Shown in pieces: positions 21,201 to 29,235 of a DNA stretch of 64,000 nt. The stretch is from contig JAJXXA010000069.1 in NCBI GenBank assembly GCA_021781335.1, positions 1 to 64,000 on the forward strand, read 5' to 3'. Positions within the stretch are counted from its first letter, which is position 1. The number at the start of each line of letters is the position of its first letter. This DNA comes from Actinomycetes bacterium (lineage in GTDB: Bacteria > Actinomycetota > Acidimicrobiia > Acidimicrobiales > RAAP-2). The translations under genes were made by a program, and so were the position numbers. The notes beneath the pieces were generated by a model. That model made no database searches, was not told the origin of the DNA, and was given only the letters and a program-made list of their open reading frames with translations.

Positions 21201-21711
21201 CACGCGACGCGAAGAACGCACTCGCTTCACGTTCCCACGTCAGCACCAAGAGCCCTACTTGTGCATCGCCGACTTCTTTCGCCCTCTCGACAGCCCCGAG
21301 CACGATTATGCGAGTTTCATGCTCGTCACCATGGGCTCTCGAGTCTCCGAGCGATGTCAAGAACTCTTCGCCGAGAATCGCTACACGGACTATCTCCTTT
21401 TGCATGGGCTCGGTGTGGAAATGGCCGAAGCCCTCGCCGAGATGTGGCACAAACGCATCCGTGAAGAACTTGGCTTCGTCGAGCAAGACGGGCCCACTCT
21501 CACCGGTCTCTTTCGCCAGCAATACCGGGGCGGTCGCTACTCGTGGGGCTACCCCGCTTGCCCGGATCTCACCGACAACGCAAAAGTGGCCGACCTCCTC
21601 GAGGCCGAGCGCATCGGCGTAACCGTCTCCGAAGGCTTTCAACTACACCCCGAGCAGACCACCGACGCCATCATCTGCCATCATCCGAGGGCGAAATACT
21701 TCATCGCCTAG
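18205..21711 (+). CDS. metH: Cobalamin-dependent methionine synthase
   Basis: 1168 aa; FDGATGTNLQTQDL; GGCCGCTPEH; B12-binding VKGDVHDIGKNLVDIIL; C-terminal activation domain. Confidence 0.95.
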   Translation: MVSSTPTPFARPAVDDPYLRALRERVVIFDGATGTNLQTQDLSADDFGGAAFEGCNEMLTITRPDAIERLHRSFLDVGVDAIETNSFGSFSVVLNEYGIPERAHELAYASATIARRVADSYATAGSPRFVAGSMGPGTKFPTLGQISYDELSASYEELAYALLEGGVDLLLVETMFDLLSGKAAIAACHRAMARHGRVVPIQAQVTIELTGRMLPGTEIGAAITALSPLGIGVLGLNCATGPVEMYEPLRTLSESAPLTISCLPNAGLPSVVDGAMHYDLTPDALAQHLSRFVSEYGVGVVGGCCGCTPEHLARVIETVRPLERGARTPVMEDAAASIYSATPYAQERSVLLVGERTNANGSKKFRDAMLQGDWDTCVAIGRDQIKEGAHILDVCVDYTGADGVSDMNEVMSRLATQSSVPIMVDTTEIKVARQALTWLGGKAILNSVNLEEGDGPGTRLDGFLSLARDFGAAVVATCIDEEGQARSADWKVRAASAIVELAVSRYGLSANDIFIDPLALPLSTGMVESRRDGIETLEAIRRIKAELPGVRTILGLSNISFGLNPAARQALNSVFLHEASEAGLDAAIVHASKILPLNRIDEEVRRVCLDLIYDRRSETYDPLSELLRLFEGVSTSNANTTTLDDLALNDRLRRRIIDGARPGLEQDLDQAMREGATPLAIVNDILLDGMREVGELFASGEMQLPFVLQSAETMKAAVSYLEPHMEKSDQGGRGRIVLATVKGDVHDIGKNLVDIILTNNGYEVVNLGIKVGINEMLSAVEEHHADALGMSGLLVKSTLIMRENLELMNERGMSNLPVLLGGAALTRTFVERDLREIYQGKLFYGKDAFEGLRVLDRLSELRKTGEDDPEYGREISERKVYRRIRGDGQEPPEGLPSRSPDVETTNPLFTPPFLGSRVAKGMSIDEISEYLNLTAIFRNQWGFRPEDGEDDPAFKERISATLREQLAIAKHDDLLVPQVVWGHFAAAADGNELVIFTDDTRREERTRFTFPRQHQEPYLCIADFFRPLDSPEHDYASFMLVTMGSRVSERCQELFAENRYTDYLLLHGLGVEMAEALAEMWHKRIREELGFVEQDGPTLTGLFRQQYRGGRYSWGYPACPDLTDNAKVADLLEAERIGVTVSEGFQLHPEQTTDAIICHHPRAKYFIA

Positions 21712-21739
21712 CGGTCCATTCTTAGAGAGCCCTTATGTG

Positions 21740-21771
21740 CGCTCAATATCTTTGAGCGTGTGAATTCACAC
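21740..21771. repeat. Two adjacent inverted repeats at the start of the Tat-exported protein gene
   Basis: CGCTCAA-TATCT-TTGAGCG (21740-21758) abutting the 14-bp palindrome GTGTGAATTCACAC (21758-21771). Confidence 0.6.
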
Positions 21772-23304
21772 CTATCGCGCCGCACGGTCCTTCACGGCGC
21801 CGGAGCCCTAATCGGTGGTGCGATCGTGAGCGGTGTGGCCGGCGCATCGCGGGCCAAGCGCGGAGCGCGACTCGATTCGTTCGCTCCGACCAGCGCCTGG
21901 ATCAACGAAGAGAACGCGCGAAATGGCGACGGAACCTGGCTCAGCGGCCCGGCGGCACCCGCGGGGATGCTCGAAGGCTATACGAATGTCACGAGCGTGA
22001 ACAAGGGTCGCCAGATCCACGTCTTTGTAAGCAGTGCGTCGTCGTTCTTCGACGCCAAGATCTATCGAATCGGCTACTACCAGGGATTGGGCGCTCGACT
22101 CGTCGAGAAGCGCTCAAGGATTCGAGGACGGCTCCAGGTCATACCAACTCCCGACGAATACGGCACCGTTGACTGTCACTGGCCGATCTCATTCACCATC
22201 GACACCGATCATCGCTACGTACCGGGTCAGTACCTGATCCGACTCGAACTACCAAACGGTCAATACTCGCTAGTCCCTTTCATGGTGCGAGATGACGCGT
22301 CCAAGGCCACCTTTGTCTATATGAGTGCGGTCACCACGTGGCAGGCGTACAACACCTGGGGGGGCTTCAGTCTCTATCGCGGAGCTGACCAGCAGGGGGT
22401 GGCGAACTTCAACAACGCCCAACGCGCGGTTCGCGTCTCGTTCAATCGACCCTACGATAGAAATTTCGCCAATGGCGCAGCCGACTTCATCGGTAACGAA
22501 TTTCCACTCCTCTTTCTCGCGGAACGTCATTCGCTCGATCTCACGTACCTGACCGACATCGACCTCGATATGAAGGGTGAACTGCTACTCGGTCACCGAG
22601 CGGTGTTGTCACTAGGACACGACGAGTACTACTCACCCGCCATGCGCACCGCCATCACCACTGCGATCTCCTCAGGCGTCAATGTCGCCTTCTTCGGCGC
22701 GAACTTCTGTTATAGAAAGATTCGCTTCGAGCCCGGCGTGAACGGCGCCGACCGTCTTATGGTCAACTACCGCTCAACCGCTGACCCTATCTACCTCGTG
22801 AACCCTTCTCTCGCCACGGTGAACTGGTCGGACTGGCCATCGGACCTCCCCGAGAGCACCTTCAGCGGCTCGCGGTACGCCGGCGTGGACGGTACGGGTT
22901 CGCTCGTCGTCGCGGACTCTTCCTCATGGCTGTGGAGCGGCACCGGACTCATCGACGGCGACGTCCTGGCTGGCGCCCTCGGTGGTGAGTTCAACCACTA
23001 CGACCCCGCGAGCGTCAATCCCCCAAACGTGCAGATATTCGCACACTCACCGGTGGGCGGCGGCGTCAGCGACGCGACCTACGTCGCGAACCCGGGTGAG
23101 GGTGGGGTCTTCTGTTCAGGAACCGGCCAGTGGATCTACCATCTTTCGAACACACCACTGCTGGGTAACACGTGGATTCCAGGTCCGATCCCCCACGTCA
23201 CCGCGTCGCTGACCAAGGCCACCCAGAACATATTGGCGCTCTTTGGCCAGGGCCCGGCGGGGACCACGTCGCCCTCGCAGAGCAACGTCACCCAGTTCTA
23301 CTAA
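21760..23304 (+). CDS. Tat-exported protein related to N,N-dimethylformamidase large-subunit-like family
   Basis: Twin-arginine leader HLSRRTVLHGAGALIGGAIVSG; later YMSAVTTWQAYNTWGGFSLYRG, LSLGHDEYYSPAMRTAI, GANFCYRKIRFEP. Confidence 0.7.
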   Translation: MNSHLSRRTVLHGAGALIGGAIVSGVAGASRAKRGARLDSFAPTSAWINEENARNGDGTWLSGPAAPAGMLEGYTNVTSVNKGRQIHVFVSSASSFFDAKIYRIGYYQGLGARLVEKRSRIRGRLQVIPTPDEYGTVDCHWPISFTIDTDHRYVPGQYLIRLELPNGQYSLVPFMVRDDASKATFVYMSAVTTWQAYNTWGGFSLYRGADQQGVANFNNAQRAVRVSFNRPYDRNFANGAADFIGNEFPLLFLAERHSLDLTYLTDIDLDMKGELLLGHRAVLSLGHDEYYSPAMRTAITTAISSGVNVAFFGANFCYRKIRFEPGVNGADRLMVNYRSTADPIYLVNPSLATVNWSDWPSDLPESTFSGSRYAGVDGTGSLVVADSSSWLWSGTGLIDGDVLAGALGGEFNHYDPASVNPPNVQIFAHSPVGGGVSDATYVANPGEGGVFCSGTGQWIYHLSNTPLLGNTWIPGPIPHVTASLTKATQNILALFGQGPAGTTSPSQSNVTQFY

Positions 23305-23308
23305 TACG

Positions 23309-23330
23309 GCGCCTTCGATCCTGGAGGCGC
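23309..23330. terminator. Possible terminator hairpin between convergent genes
   Basis: GCGCCT-TCGATCCTGG-AGGCGC between convergent stop codons; no clear T-tract. Confidence 0.3.
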
Positions 23331-23335
23331 GGCCG

Positions 23336-24961
23336 TCAGCGCCGGGTGGGCGCGGCGACGGGCGTCGCGTCGCTCAGCGCCTCACGGGCGTGGTAACTGG
23401 ACCGGGTGAGCGGTGAAGACTGCACGTGCTGGAGTCCCAATCTTTCCCCACGCGCGGCGAGCTCAGTGAACTCCGCAGGATCCCACCAGCGCGCGACCGG
23501 TAGGTGGCGCTCCGTTGGACGAAGATACTGACCGATCGTGGCGATCGATACGCCCACAGCCGCCAGATCCGCAAGGGTCTGCTCGACCTCTTCGAACGTC
23601 TCGCCCAATCCCACCATCATTCCGGACTTCGTCGTGAATCCAGCGGCCTTACTGCGAGCTAAGACGGTGAGCGAACGCAAGTAACCCGCACTCGGTCGAG
23701 CCGCGCGCTGAAGTCTGGCGACGGTCTCGATGTTGTGATTGATCACGTCAGGCTTGGACTCAAAGATGAGTGCGAGCGACGCCTCGTCACCCTTCAGGTC
23801 GCTGATGAGCACTTCGATGTCGGTGTGCGGTGAGCGTTCGCGAATCGCTCGTACGGTGGCCGCAATGGCCCCGGCGCCCCCGTCATCGAGGTCATCGCGC
23901 GCGACGCACGTGATCACCGCATGCTTCAGCTTCAAGCGCACAACCGCTTCGGCGACTCGATCAGGCTCAGTTGGATCAAGCGGCATCGGTTTTCGGGTGT
24001 CGATAAGACAAAAACCACACGCGCGCGTACAGCGCTCGCCATTGACCATGAACGTCGCGGTGCCGTCAGCCCAGCATTCATAGATGTTGGGACATCCGGC
24101 CTCTTCGCAGACCGTCACCAGACGCAGGTCTTCAGTCAGCGTGCGAAGAGATTGGTACTGCGTTCCCATGTTCGCCTCGATGCGTAGCCACTCGGGCTTC
24201 CTCGAACGAAGTGAGATGCCCGCGTCGGGATCGACACCGGCCTTTCGAAGGCGACGAAGGAGCGGTCGCTCGCCCGTCGCCGTAGAGGCGCTTCGATCAA
24301 CTCGTGCGACGTCCTCATCTCGACCAAGGCGGAGGGCCAACTCTTCACCGAGGCGCTCTTCCACGTCGATGAATGCCACGTCGAGACCCAATGACTGCAG
24401 TGACGCAACGGGCTTGTCCGCTATGCCGCATGGAACGATGGCACTGAATCCGGCGAGGTCGATATCGACGTTGAGCGCCACCCCGTGCAGCGTTCGACGA
24501 GCACCGCGCTCGTTTCGCTGCGTGCGCACCCCCACTGCCGCGATCTTCGCGGGTCGAGCGTCCACGTGGGCCCACACCCCCGGATAACCCTCGAGGCGTC
24601 CGACCTCTCCTAGCACGCCGCCTTCGTCAAAGGAGCGCACCGTGGCAATCACCGCGTCTTCCAGGCGAGCCACGTGGTTCTTGCCCGCCGAGGGGTCGTC
24701 GGCCACGGTAACGACCGCCCAGGCGACGACCTGGCCGGGCGCGTGGTAAGTCACGTCTCCGCCGCGGTCTGCGTCGATCACGACGGCATCGAGCTGGGAT
24801 GGCGGCACCAGGAAGTGCTCCTCTTGGGTGCGGATTCCTCGGGTATAGGTGGGTGGGTGTTCGAACAACAAGATGTAGTCGTCACTCGACTCCATCACGG
24901 CACGCTGGAAATCGTTGGCTTCAGCGAACGACACACGCCCGAGATGGCGACGCCTCAACAT
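23336..24961 (-). CDS. lipBA: Bifunctional octanoyltransferase-lipoyl synthase (LipB-LipA fusion)
   Basis: Residues ~1-215 LipB-like (GGDVTYHAPGQVVAW, RPAKIAAVGVR, IVPCGI); residues ~236-541 LipA (CEEAGCPNIYEC and CTRACGFC radical-SAM motif). Single uninterrupted ORF. Confidence 0.93.
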   Translation of the reverse strand: MLRRRHLGRVSFAEANDFQRAVMESSDDYILLFEHPPTYTRGIRTQEEHFLVPPSQLDAVVIDADRGGDVTYHAPGQVVAWAVVTVADDPSAGKNHVARLEDAVIATVRSFDEGGVLGEVGRLEGYPGVWAHVDARPAKIAAVGVRTQRNERGARRTLHGVALNVDIDLAGFSAIVPCGIADKPVASLQSLGLDVAFIDVEERLGEELALRLGRDEDVARVDRSASTATGERPLLRRLRKAGVDPDAGISLRSRKPEWLRIEANMGTQYQSLRTLTEDLRLVTVCEEAGCPNIYECWADGTATFMVNGERCTRACGFCLIDTRKPMPLDPTEPDRVAEAVVRLKLKHAVITCVARDDLDDGGAGAIAATVRAIRERSPHTDIEVLISDLKGDEASLALIFESKPDVINHNIETVARLQRAARPSAGYLRSLTVLARSKAAGFTTKSGMMVGLGETFEEVEQTLADLAAVGVSIATIGQYLRPTERHLPVARWWDPAEFTELAARGERLGLQHVQSSPLTRSSYHAREALSDATPVAAPTRR

Positions 24962-26152
24962 CTAGTGTTCGCTCTCCAGGTCCATACCCGCGAGGAGTTC
25001 CGCCACTCGTTCCAGGTACTCAACCGCGGCCACCGAGTCGCAGACGCGGTGGTCGAACGAAAGACCCAACACCAAGCGTCGGCCAACTTCTATCGTCGCG
25101 ACACCATCTTTCATCACGACAACCGGCACCTGTCGCACCGCGCCGACACTCAAGACGGCTACTTCGGGCTGAATGATGATCGGCTTGATCCACAGCGTGT
25201 TCTCACTTGGCGCGCCCACCATGGTGAACGTGCCTCCCATGAGGTCGTCGGCCGTGAGTTGACGAGACGCCAAACGCTCGCCCAAGTCGCTCACTCGTCG
25301 AGCCAAAGCCCGCAGCGTGAGGCCCGCCGCCGCGTGCACGACGGGAACCAGCATGCCGTCGGCGTCGACGTGTCGCATGAAGCCGAGACTCACCGTGCGG
25401 TGCACGATCAATTCATCGCCCATGTAAGTGGCGTTCAAGAACTCAAATTCGCCGAGCGCACGAACCGCCGCGAGGCCAACGACCATCTCGTCGGTGATGG
25501 CGACGCCGTCACGGGTAACGCGTCCGAGTCGCTCCACGTCAGCGAAGACTGAACCGTCCGCTTCGATGGCGACGAATCCGTGTGGCGTATTGAGTGCCGA
25601 CACCGAAAGGTGTTGACCCATCCGGCGCTGGCCGTTCGAAAGGGACTTGACGACTTCCTCGGTAGGGCCATTCGCGACGGCTCGCTCCGCGTCGCGTCGA
25701 GTGATCGCACCCCCGGGTCCCGAACCTCGAACCGTCGACGCCTCGACACCGCCGTCGTTCAGGATCCTTCGCACAACGGGTGAGAGCACGACACCGTTCT
25801 GACCGTCACCGGCGACACTCGAGGTCGCTGGAGCGGGCCCCGGAGCGGGCGTTTGGTCAGCGGCGAGCGGTGCGGGTGTGGAGGCGCCGCTCGACGACGG
25901 CTCAGCTCCCGCCACGGCGTTTTCGTCGATCACCGCGACGCGTGCGCCCGTTTCGACCGTGTCGCCCTCTTCGGCCAAGATCTGGACCAAGACGCCTGCC
26001 GCGGGCGAAGGCATCTCGGAGTCGACCTTGTCGGTCGAGACCTCGAACAGCGGTTCGTCGCGCGCGACCGCGTCACCAACCTTCTTGAACCATTGTGTGA
26101 TGATTCCTTCGGTGACCGACTCACCAAGCGACGGGAGGGTGACGTCAACCAA
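24962..26152 (-). CDS. 2-oxo acid dehydrogenase E2 component (lipoyl acyltransferase)
   Basis: Lipoyl domain EVSTDKVDSEMPSPAAG; E3-binding SPVVRRILNDGGV; catalytic region FDHRVCDS. Confidence 0.92.
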   Translation of the reverse strand: MVDVTLPSLGESVTEGIITQWFKKVGDAVARDEPLFEVSTDKVDSEMPSPAAGVLVQILAEEGDTVETGARVAVIDENAVAGAEPSSSGASTPAPLAADQTPAPGPAPATSSVAGDGQNGVVLSPVVRRILNDGGVEASTVRGSGPGGAITRRDAERAVANGPTEEVVKSLSNGQRRMGQHLSVSALNTPHGFVAIEADGSVFADVERLGRVTRDGVAITDEMVVGLAAVRALGEFEFLNATYMGDELIVHRTVSLGFMRHVDADGMLVPVVHAAAGLTLRALARRVSDLGERLASRQLTADDLMGGTFTMVGAPSENTLWIKPIIIQPEVAVLSVGAVRQVPVVVMKDGVATIEVGRRLVLGLSFDHRVCDSVAAVEYLERVAELLAGMDLESEH

Positions 26153-27560
26153 CGTGAAGTCCTCGACCGGCCAAGGCCAAAAGTGTCTCTCCGAACGTCT
26201 CAGACAACGACGGGTGCGGCTGGATCAGCGCAGCCGCTTCTTCCGCAGTGGCCTCCCAGTTGACAGCGAAGTAGCCAGCACCGAGTTGCTCGGTGACCCA
26301 CGGACCCGCCATGTGCACGCCGAGGATCTGTCCGGCGGTGCCATCCGCCCGCTTCTCCGCGATGATCTTGACGACACCATCGGTGTCACCAATGATCTGG
26401 GCGCGGCTGTTGCCTCCGAAGGGGTCCTTCTTCACGACGACTTCGTACCCCTTCTCCTTGGCACCCGCCTCGGTGAGCCCACAGAACGCGACTTCGGGGT
26501 TCGAGTAGATCGCCCACGGCACGCGGTCGTAATCCACCGGCACGACCGATTCGCCCAAAATTGTCTTGATCGCAACGATCGCCTCGGCGAAGCCCACGTG
26601 GGCCAACTGGGGCGTGCCGGCCACGATGTCACCGACCGCGAACACGTTCGCGTTGGCGGTGCGCTGGTAGGCGTCAGCAACGACAAAGCCCCGCTCGTCG
26701 AGTTCGACACCCGTTGCGTCACCCAGGAGGCCTTCGCTTCGAGGACGACGCCCGACCGAGATGACGACCATATCGACCTTCACGTCGTCGCTGCCCTCGA
26801 TCTGCACGGCGGTGCCGTTCTTCTTCGGCGTGTGACCGGTGATCTTCACGCCCACTTGGATCTCGATGCCGCGCTTCTTGAACGCACGTTGCACCACATT
26901 GGCGACTTCGGTGTCACAACCAGCGAGAATCGAAGGCAGGCCTTCTAGGATCGTGACCTTTGTCCCCATGTCACAGAGCATCGACGCGAACTCACAGCCA
27001 ATGGCGCCGCCACCAATCACCGCCGCCGTTGCGGGCAGTGAAGAGAGCGCCAAGAACTCGTCGGAGGTCACGACGATCTTGCCGTCGACCTCAAAACCCG
27101 GCAGCGTGCGCGGAACTGATCCCGCGGCCAAGATGACGTTCTTGCCCTGGGCCACGACGCCCTGGTCTGCCCCGTCGAGCACCGTCACGGTCTGGTTCGC
27201 ATCGAGGCGTGCGGTGCCTTCAAAGATTGTGACTTTTCGACCCTTCAACAGACCCGAGAGGCCCTTATGAAGTCGGTCAACGATCTCGTTCTTGCGCGAT
27301 TGGCTCACTGAGAAGTCAACGTCCACGCTGCCAGTCGTGATACCAAAGGCACCCGCATGCTCCAGGGTCCGGCGCACGTGCGCGGTTTCAAGGAATTCCT
27401 TCGCGGGTACGCAGCCGCGGTGCAGACACGTACCACCGACCTTGTCCCGCTCGATAAGCGCCACGTTCATCCCAGCGGCAGCACCGTAGAGGGCCGCAGC
27501 GTACCCACCAGGTCCTCCTCCGATTATGACAACATCGAACTGCTGGACCTCATTAGCCAC
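26145..27560 (-). CDS. lpdA: Dihydrolipoyl dehydrogenase (E3)
   Basis: IIGGGPGGYAAALYGAAAG; GGTCLHRGCVPAKE; VIGGGAIGCEFASM; C-terminal HPSLSETFGE. Confidence 0.94.
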   Translation of the reverse strand: MANEVQQFDVVIIGGGPGGYAAALYGAAAGMNVALIERDKVGGTCLHRGCVPAKEFLETAHVRRTLEHAGAFGITTGSVDVDFSVSQSRKNEIVDRLHKGLSGLLKGRKVTIFEGTARLDANQTVTVLDGADQGVVAQGKNVILAAGSVPRTLPGFEVDGKIVVTSDEFLALSSLPATAAVIGGGAIGCEFASMLCDMGTKVTILEGLPSILAGCDTEVANVVQRAFKKRGIEIQVGVKITGHTPKKNGTAVQIEGSDDVKVDMVVISVGRRPRSEGLLGDATGVELDERGFVVADAYQRTANANVFAVGDIVAGTPQLAHVGFAEAIVAIKTILGESVVPVDYDRVPWAIYSNPEVAFCGLTEAGAKEKGYEVVVKKDPFGGNSRAQIIGDTDGVVKIIAEKRADGTAGQILGVHMAGPWVTEQLGAGYFAVNWEATAEEAAALIQPHPSLSETFGETLLALAGRGLHVG

Positions 27561-27639
27561 GGCCTATCCCTTCAAAGTGCGTCCATTGAATACCTAGGGA
27601 ATCCTAATGTTTCTCGCACCACCTCGGCGCGGCTCTCAC

Positions 27640-28077
27640 TTAGGAATGACGTGGTCGCTGGCTGTCTGCTGCCACTGTGGCGAGCGCGTCCACGAAGTCG
27701 TTCATCACATCACCCGAGTGGCCCTTTACCCACGAGAAAGTGACGTTCCGAGAGGAATTCAACACCAGTTCGAAGAGCGGTTCCCACAGGTCGCGATTCG
27801 CGACCGGTTGGCCTTGAGAGTTCTTCCACCCTCGTCGCAACCATCCAACGTGCCACTTGTCGTTAAAACATTTCACCACGTACGTTGAATCGCTCACGAT
27901 CTCAACGGGTCCCTCGACGTTCTCGCGAAGCGCCTCGAGGACAGCCATGAGCTCCATGCGCTGATTCGTGGTCTGCGGCTCGCAGCCACTGGCGAACGAG
28001 TCAGGACCACTCGCCCACGCCCATCCACCGGGCCCCGGATTCCCACGGCACGCGCCGTCGGTATGTATGCGCATCAT
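27640..28077 (-). CDS. rnhA: Ribonuclease HI
   Basis: RIHTDGACRGNPGPGGWA; TNQRMELMAVLEAL; SDSTYVV; start ATGA overlaps the upstream Rrf2 gene stop. Confidence 0.9.
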   Translation of the reverse strand: MMRIHTDGACRGNPGPGGWAWASGPDSFASGCEPQTTNQRMELMAVLEALRENVEGPVEIVSDSTYVVKCFNDKWHVGWLRRGWKNSQGQPVANRDLWEPLFELVLNSSRNVTFSWVKGHSGDVMNDFVDALATVAADSQRPRHS

Positions 28078-28532
28078 ACGGTTCTGGTGATCCACGAATC
28101 TGGGTCTGAGGTGAAGCGAGTCACCGACTCGGGGAGTTCGCCTCGCAACACCTGTCCGAGTGTCACGTGCTCGAGTACTTCACGCAGCGTCCCGCGAACC
28201 GCCACCCACACGTCACGAAGGTGTGTTGCTTCGCCTTCGTACGCGAGGGTCTCGGGTCGCATACCTCGAACACCGGCGAGCGGCCCGCTCACCACGCGAA
28301 GGATATCCGCGATCATGATCGTGTCGGGGTCACGCGCCAATTTGAAACCACCTTCGGGACCGCGCTGACTAGTGACCAATCCACCGCGACGCAGGTCTGA
28401 GAGGATGGCCCCGAGGAACTTCGCAGGGAGTTCTTGCTCCTTGGCGAGATGCTCGGCGCTCACTGACGAGTCACTGGCGGCGAGGGTGAGCAGGGCCCGT
28501 ATCGCGTACTCGGCCTTCGCGGGAATCTGCAT
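28074..28532 (-). CDS. Rrf2 family transcriptional regulator
   Basis: MQIPAKAEYAIRALLTLAA; EQELPAKFLGAILSDLRRGGLVTSQRGPEGGFKLAR; translation contains no cysteine. Confidence 0.88.
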   Translation of the reverse strand: MQIPAKAEYAIRALLTLAASDSSVSAEHLAKEQELPAKFLGAILSDLRRGGLVTSQRGPEGGFKLARDPDTIMIADILRVVSGPLAGVRGMRPETLAYEGEATHLRDVWVAVRGTLREVLEHVTLGQVLRGELPESVTRFTSDPDSWITRTV

Positions 28533-28584
28533 TCCCCCATTCTGCCCCACTCAGGCGCTCACGCGTGGAGCGGGAACTTCTAAG

Positions 28585-29235
28585 GTGTTCAGCGTGTTCG
28601 ATTTGACCTCCAGGAACCTTTACCTGTGCGTGCCGCACAGAGACGACATGGTCGATTTTCTTCCCGACGTGTTGCGTGCAGGGGTGGATGTGGTCCAATT
28701 ACGTGAAAAAGAGCTCCCCGACGAGGTCAGGGTCGAGACGGCGAAGATCATGGTTGCGATCTGTCGTGACTTCGGCGTGCCCTTCATCATGAATGATTCT
28801 CCCCATCTCGCCGAGGCCGTGGGCGCAGACGGCGTGCACGTGGGTCAAGACGACGTGAGCGTCGAGACGTGCCGTCAGATACTGGGCCCCGACGCCATCG
28901 TCGGGCTTTCCACGCATTCTTCGAGCGAATTCGACCGCGCCTTGAGTGAGCGCGCCACCTACATGAGCGCCGGACCGATTGTTGCAACACCCACCAAAGT
29001 GGGTCGTCCGGGCACCGGCGTCTCCTACGCGCTCGAGTGTCAGGCTCGAAGTGACCGACCGGTCTTTGTTACCGGTGGAGTGACGAGTGAAAACGTCGGC
29101 GAACTCATCCGACGTGGCCTACGGCACTTCGTGGTCGTACGCTTCCTCACTCAATCAACGCACCCTTATAGCGATGCACAAGCCTTGCGTGCCGCAATCG
29201 ACGATGCGCTATCAATGACGGTCAAGCCAACCTAA
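28585..29235 (+). CDS. thiE: Thiamine-phosphate synthase
   Basis: VVQLREKELPD; FIMNDSPHLAEAVGADGVHVGQDD; GRPGTGVS. Start GTG at 28585 or 28594. Confidence 0.85.
   Translation: MFSVFDLTSRNLYLCVPHRDDMVDFLPDVLRAGVDVVQLREKELPDEVRVETAKIMVAICRDFGVPFIMNDSPHLAEAVGADGVHVGQDDVSVETCRQILGPDAIVGLSTHSSSEFDRALSERATYMSAGPIVATPTKVGRPGTGVSYALECQARSDRPVFVTGGVTSENVGELIRRGLRHFVVVRFLTQSTHPYSDAQALRAAIDDALSMTVKPT

Noticed and set aside
24962-28077. Frameshifted or degraded genes near the lipoate operon
   Set aside because: All reading frames (lpd, E2, lipBA, rnhA) are complete; gaps are normal intergenic distances.
28533-28584. TPP riboswitch upstream of thiE
   Set aside because: Intergenic distance is too short and no CUGAGA/ACCUGAUC core motif present; the CTGAGAG at ~28397 is inside the Rrf2 coding region.
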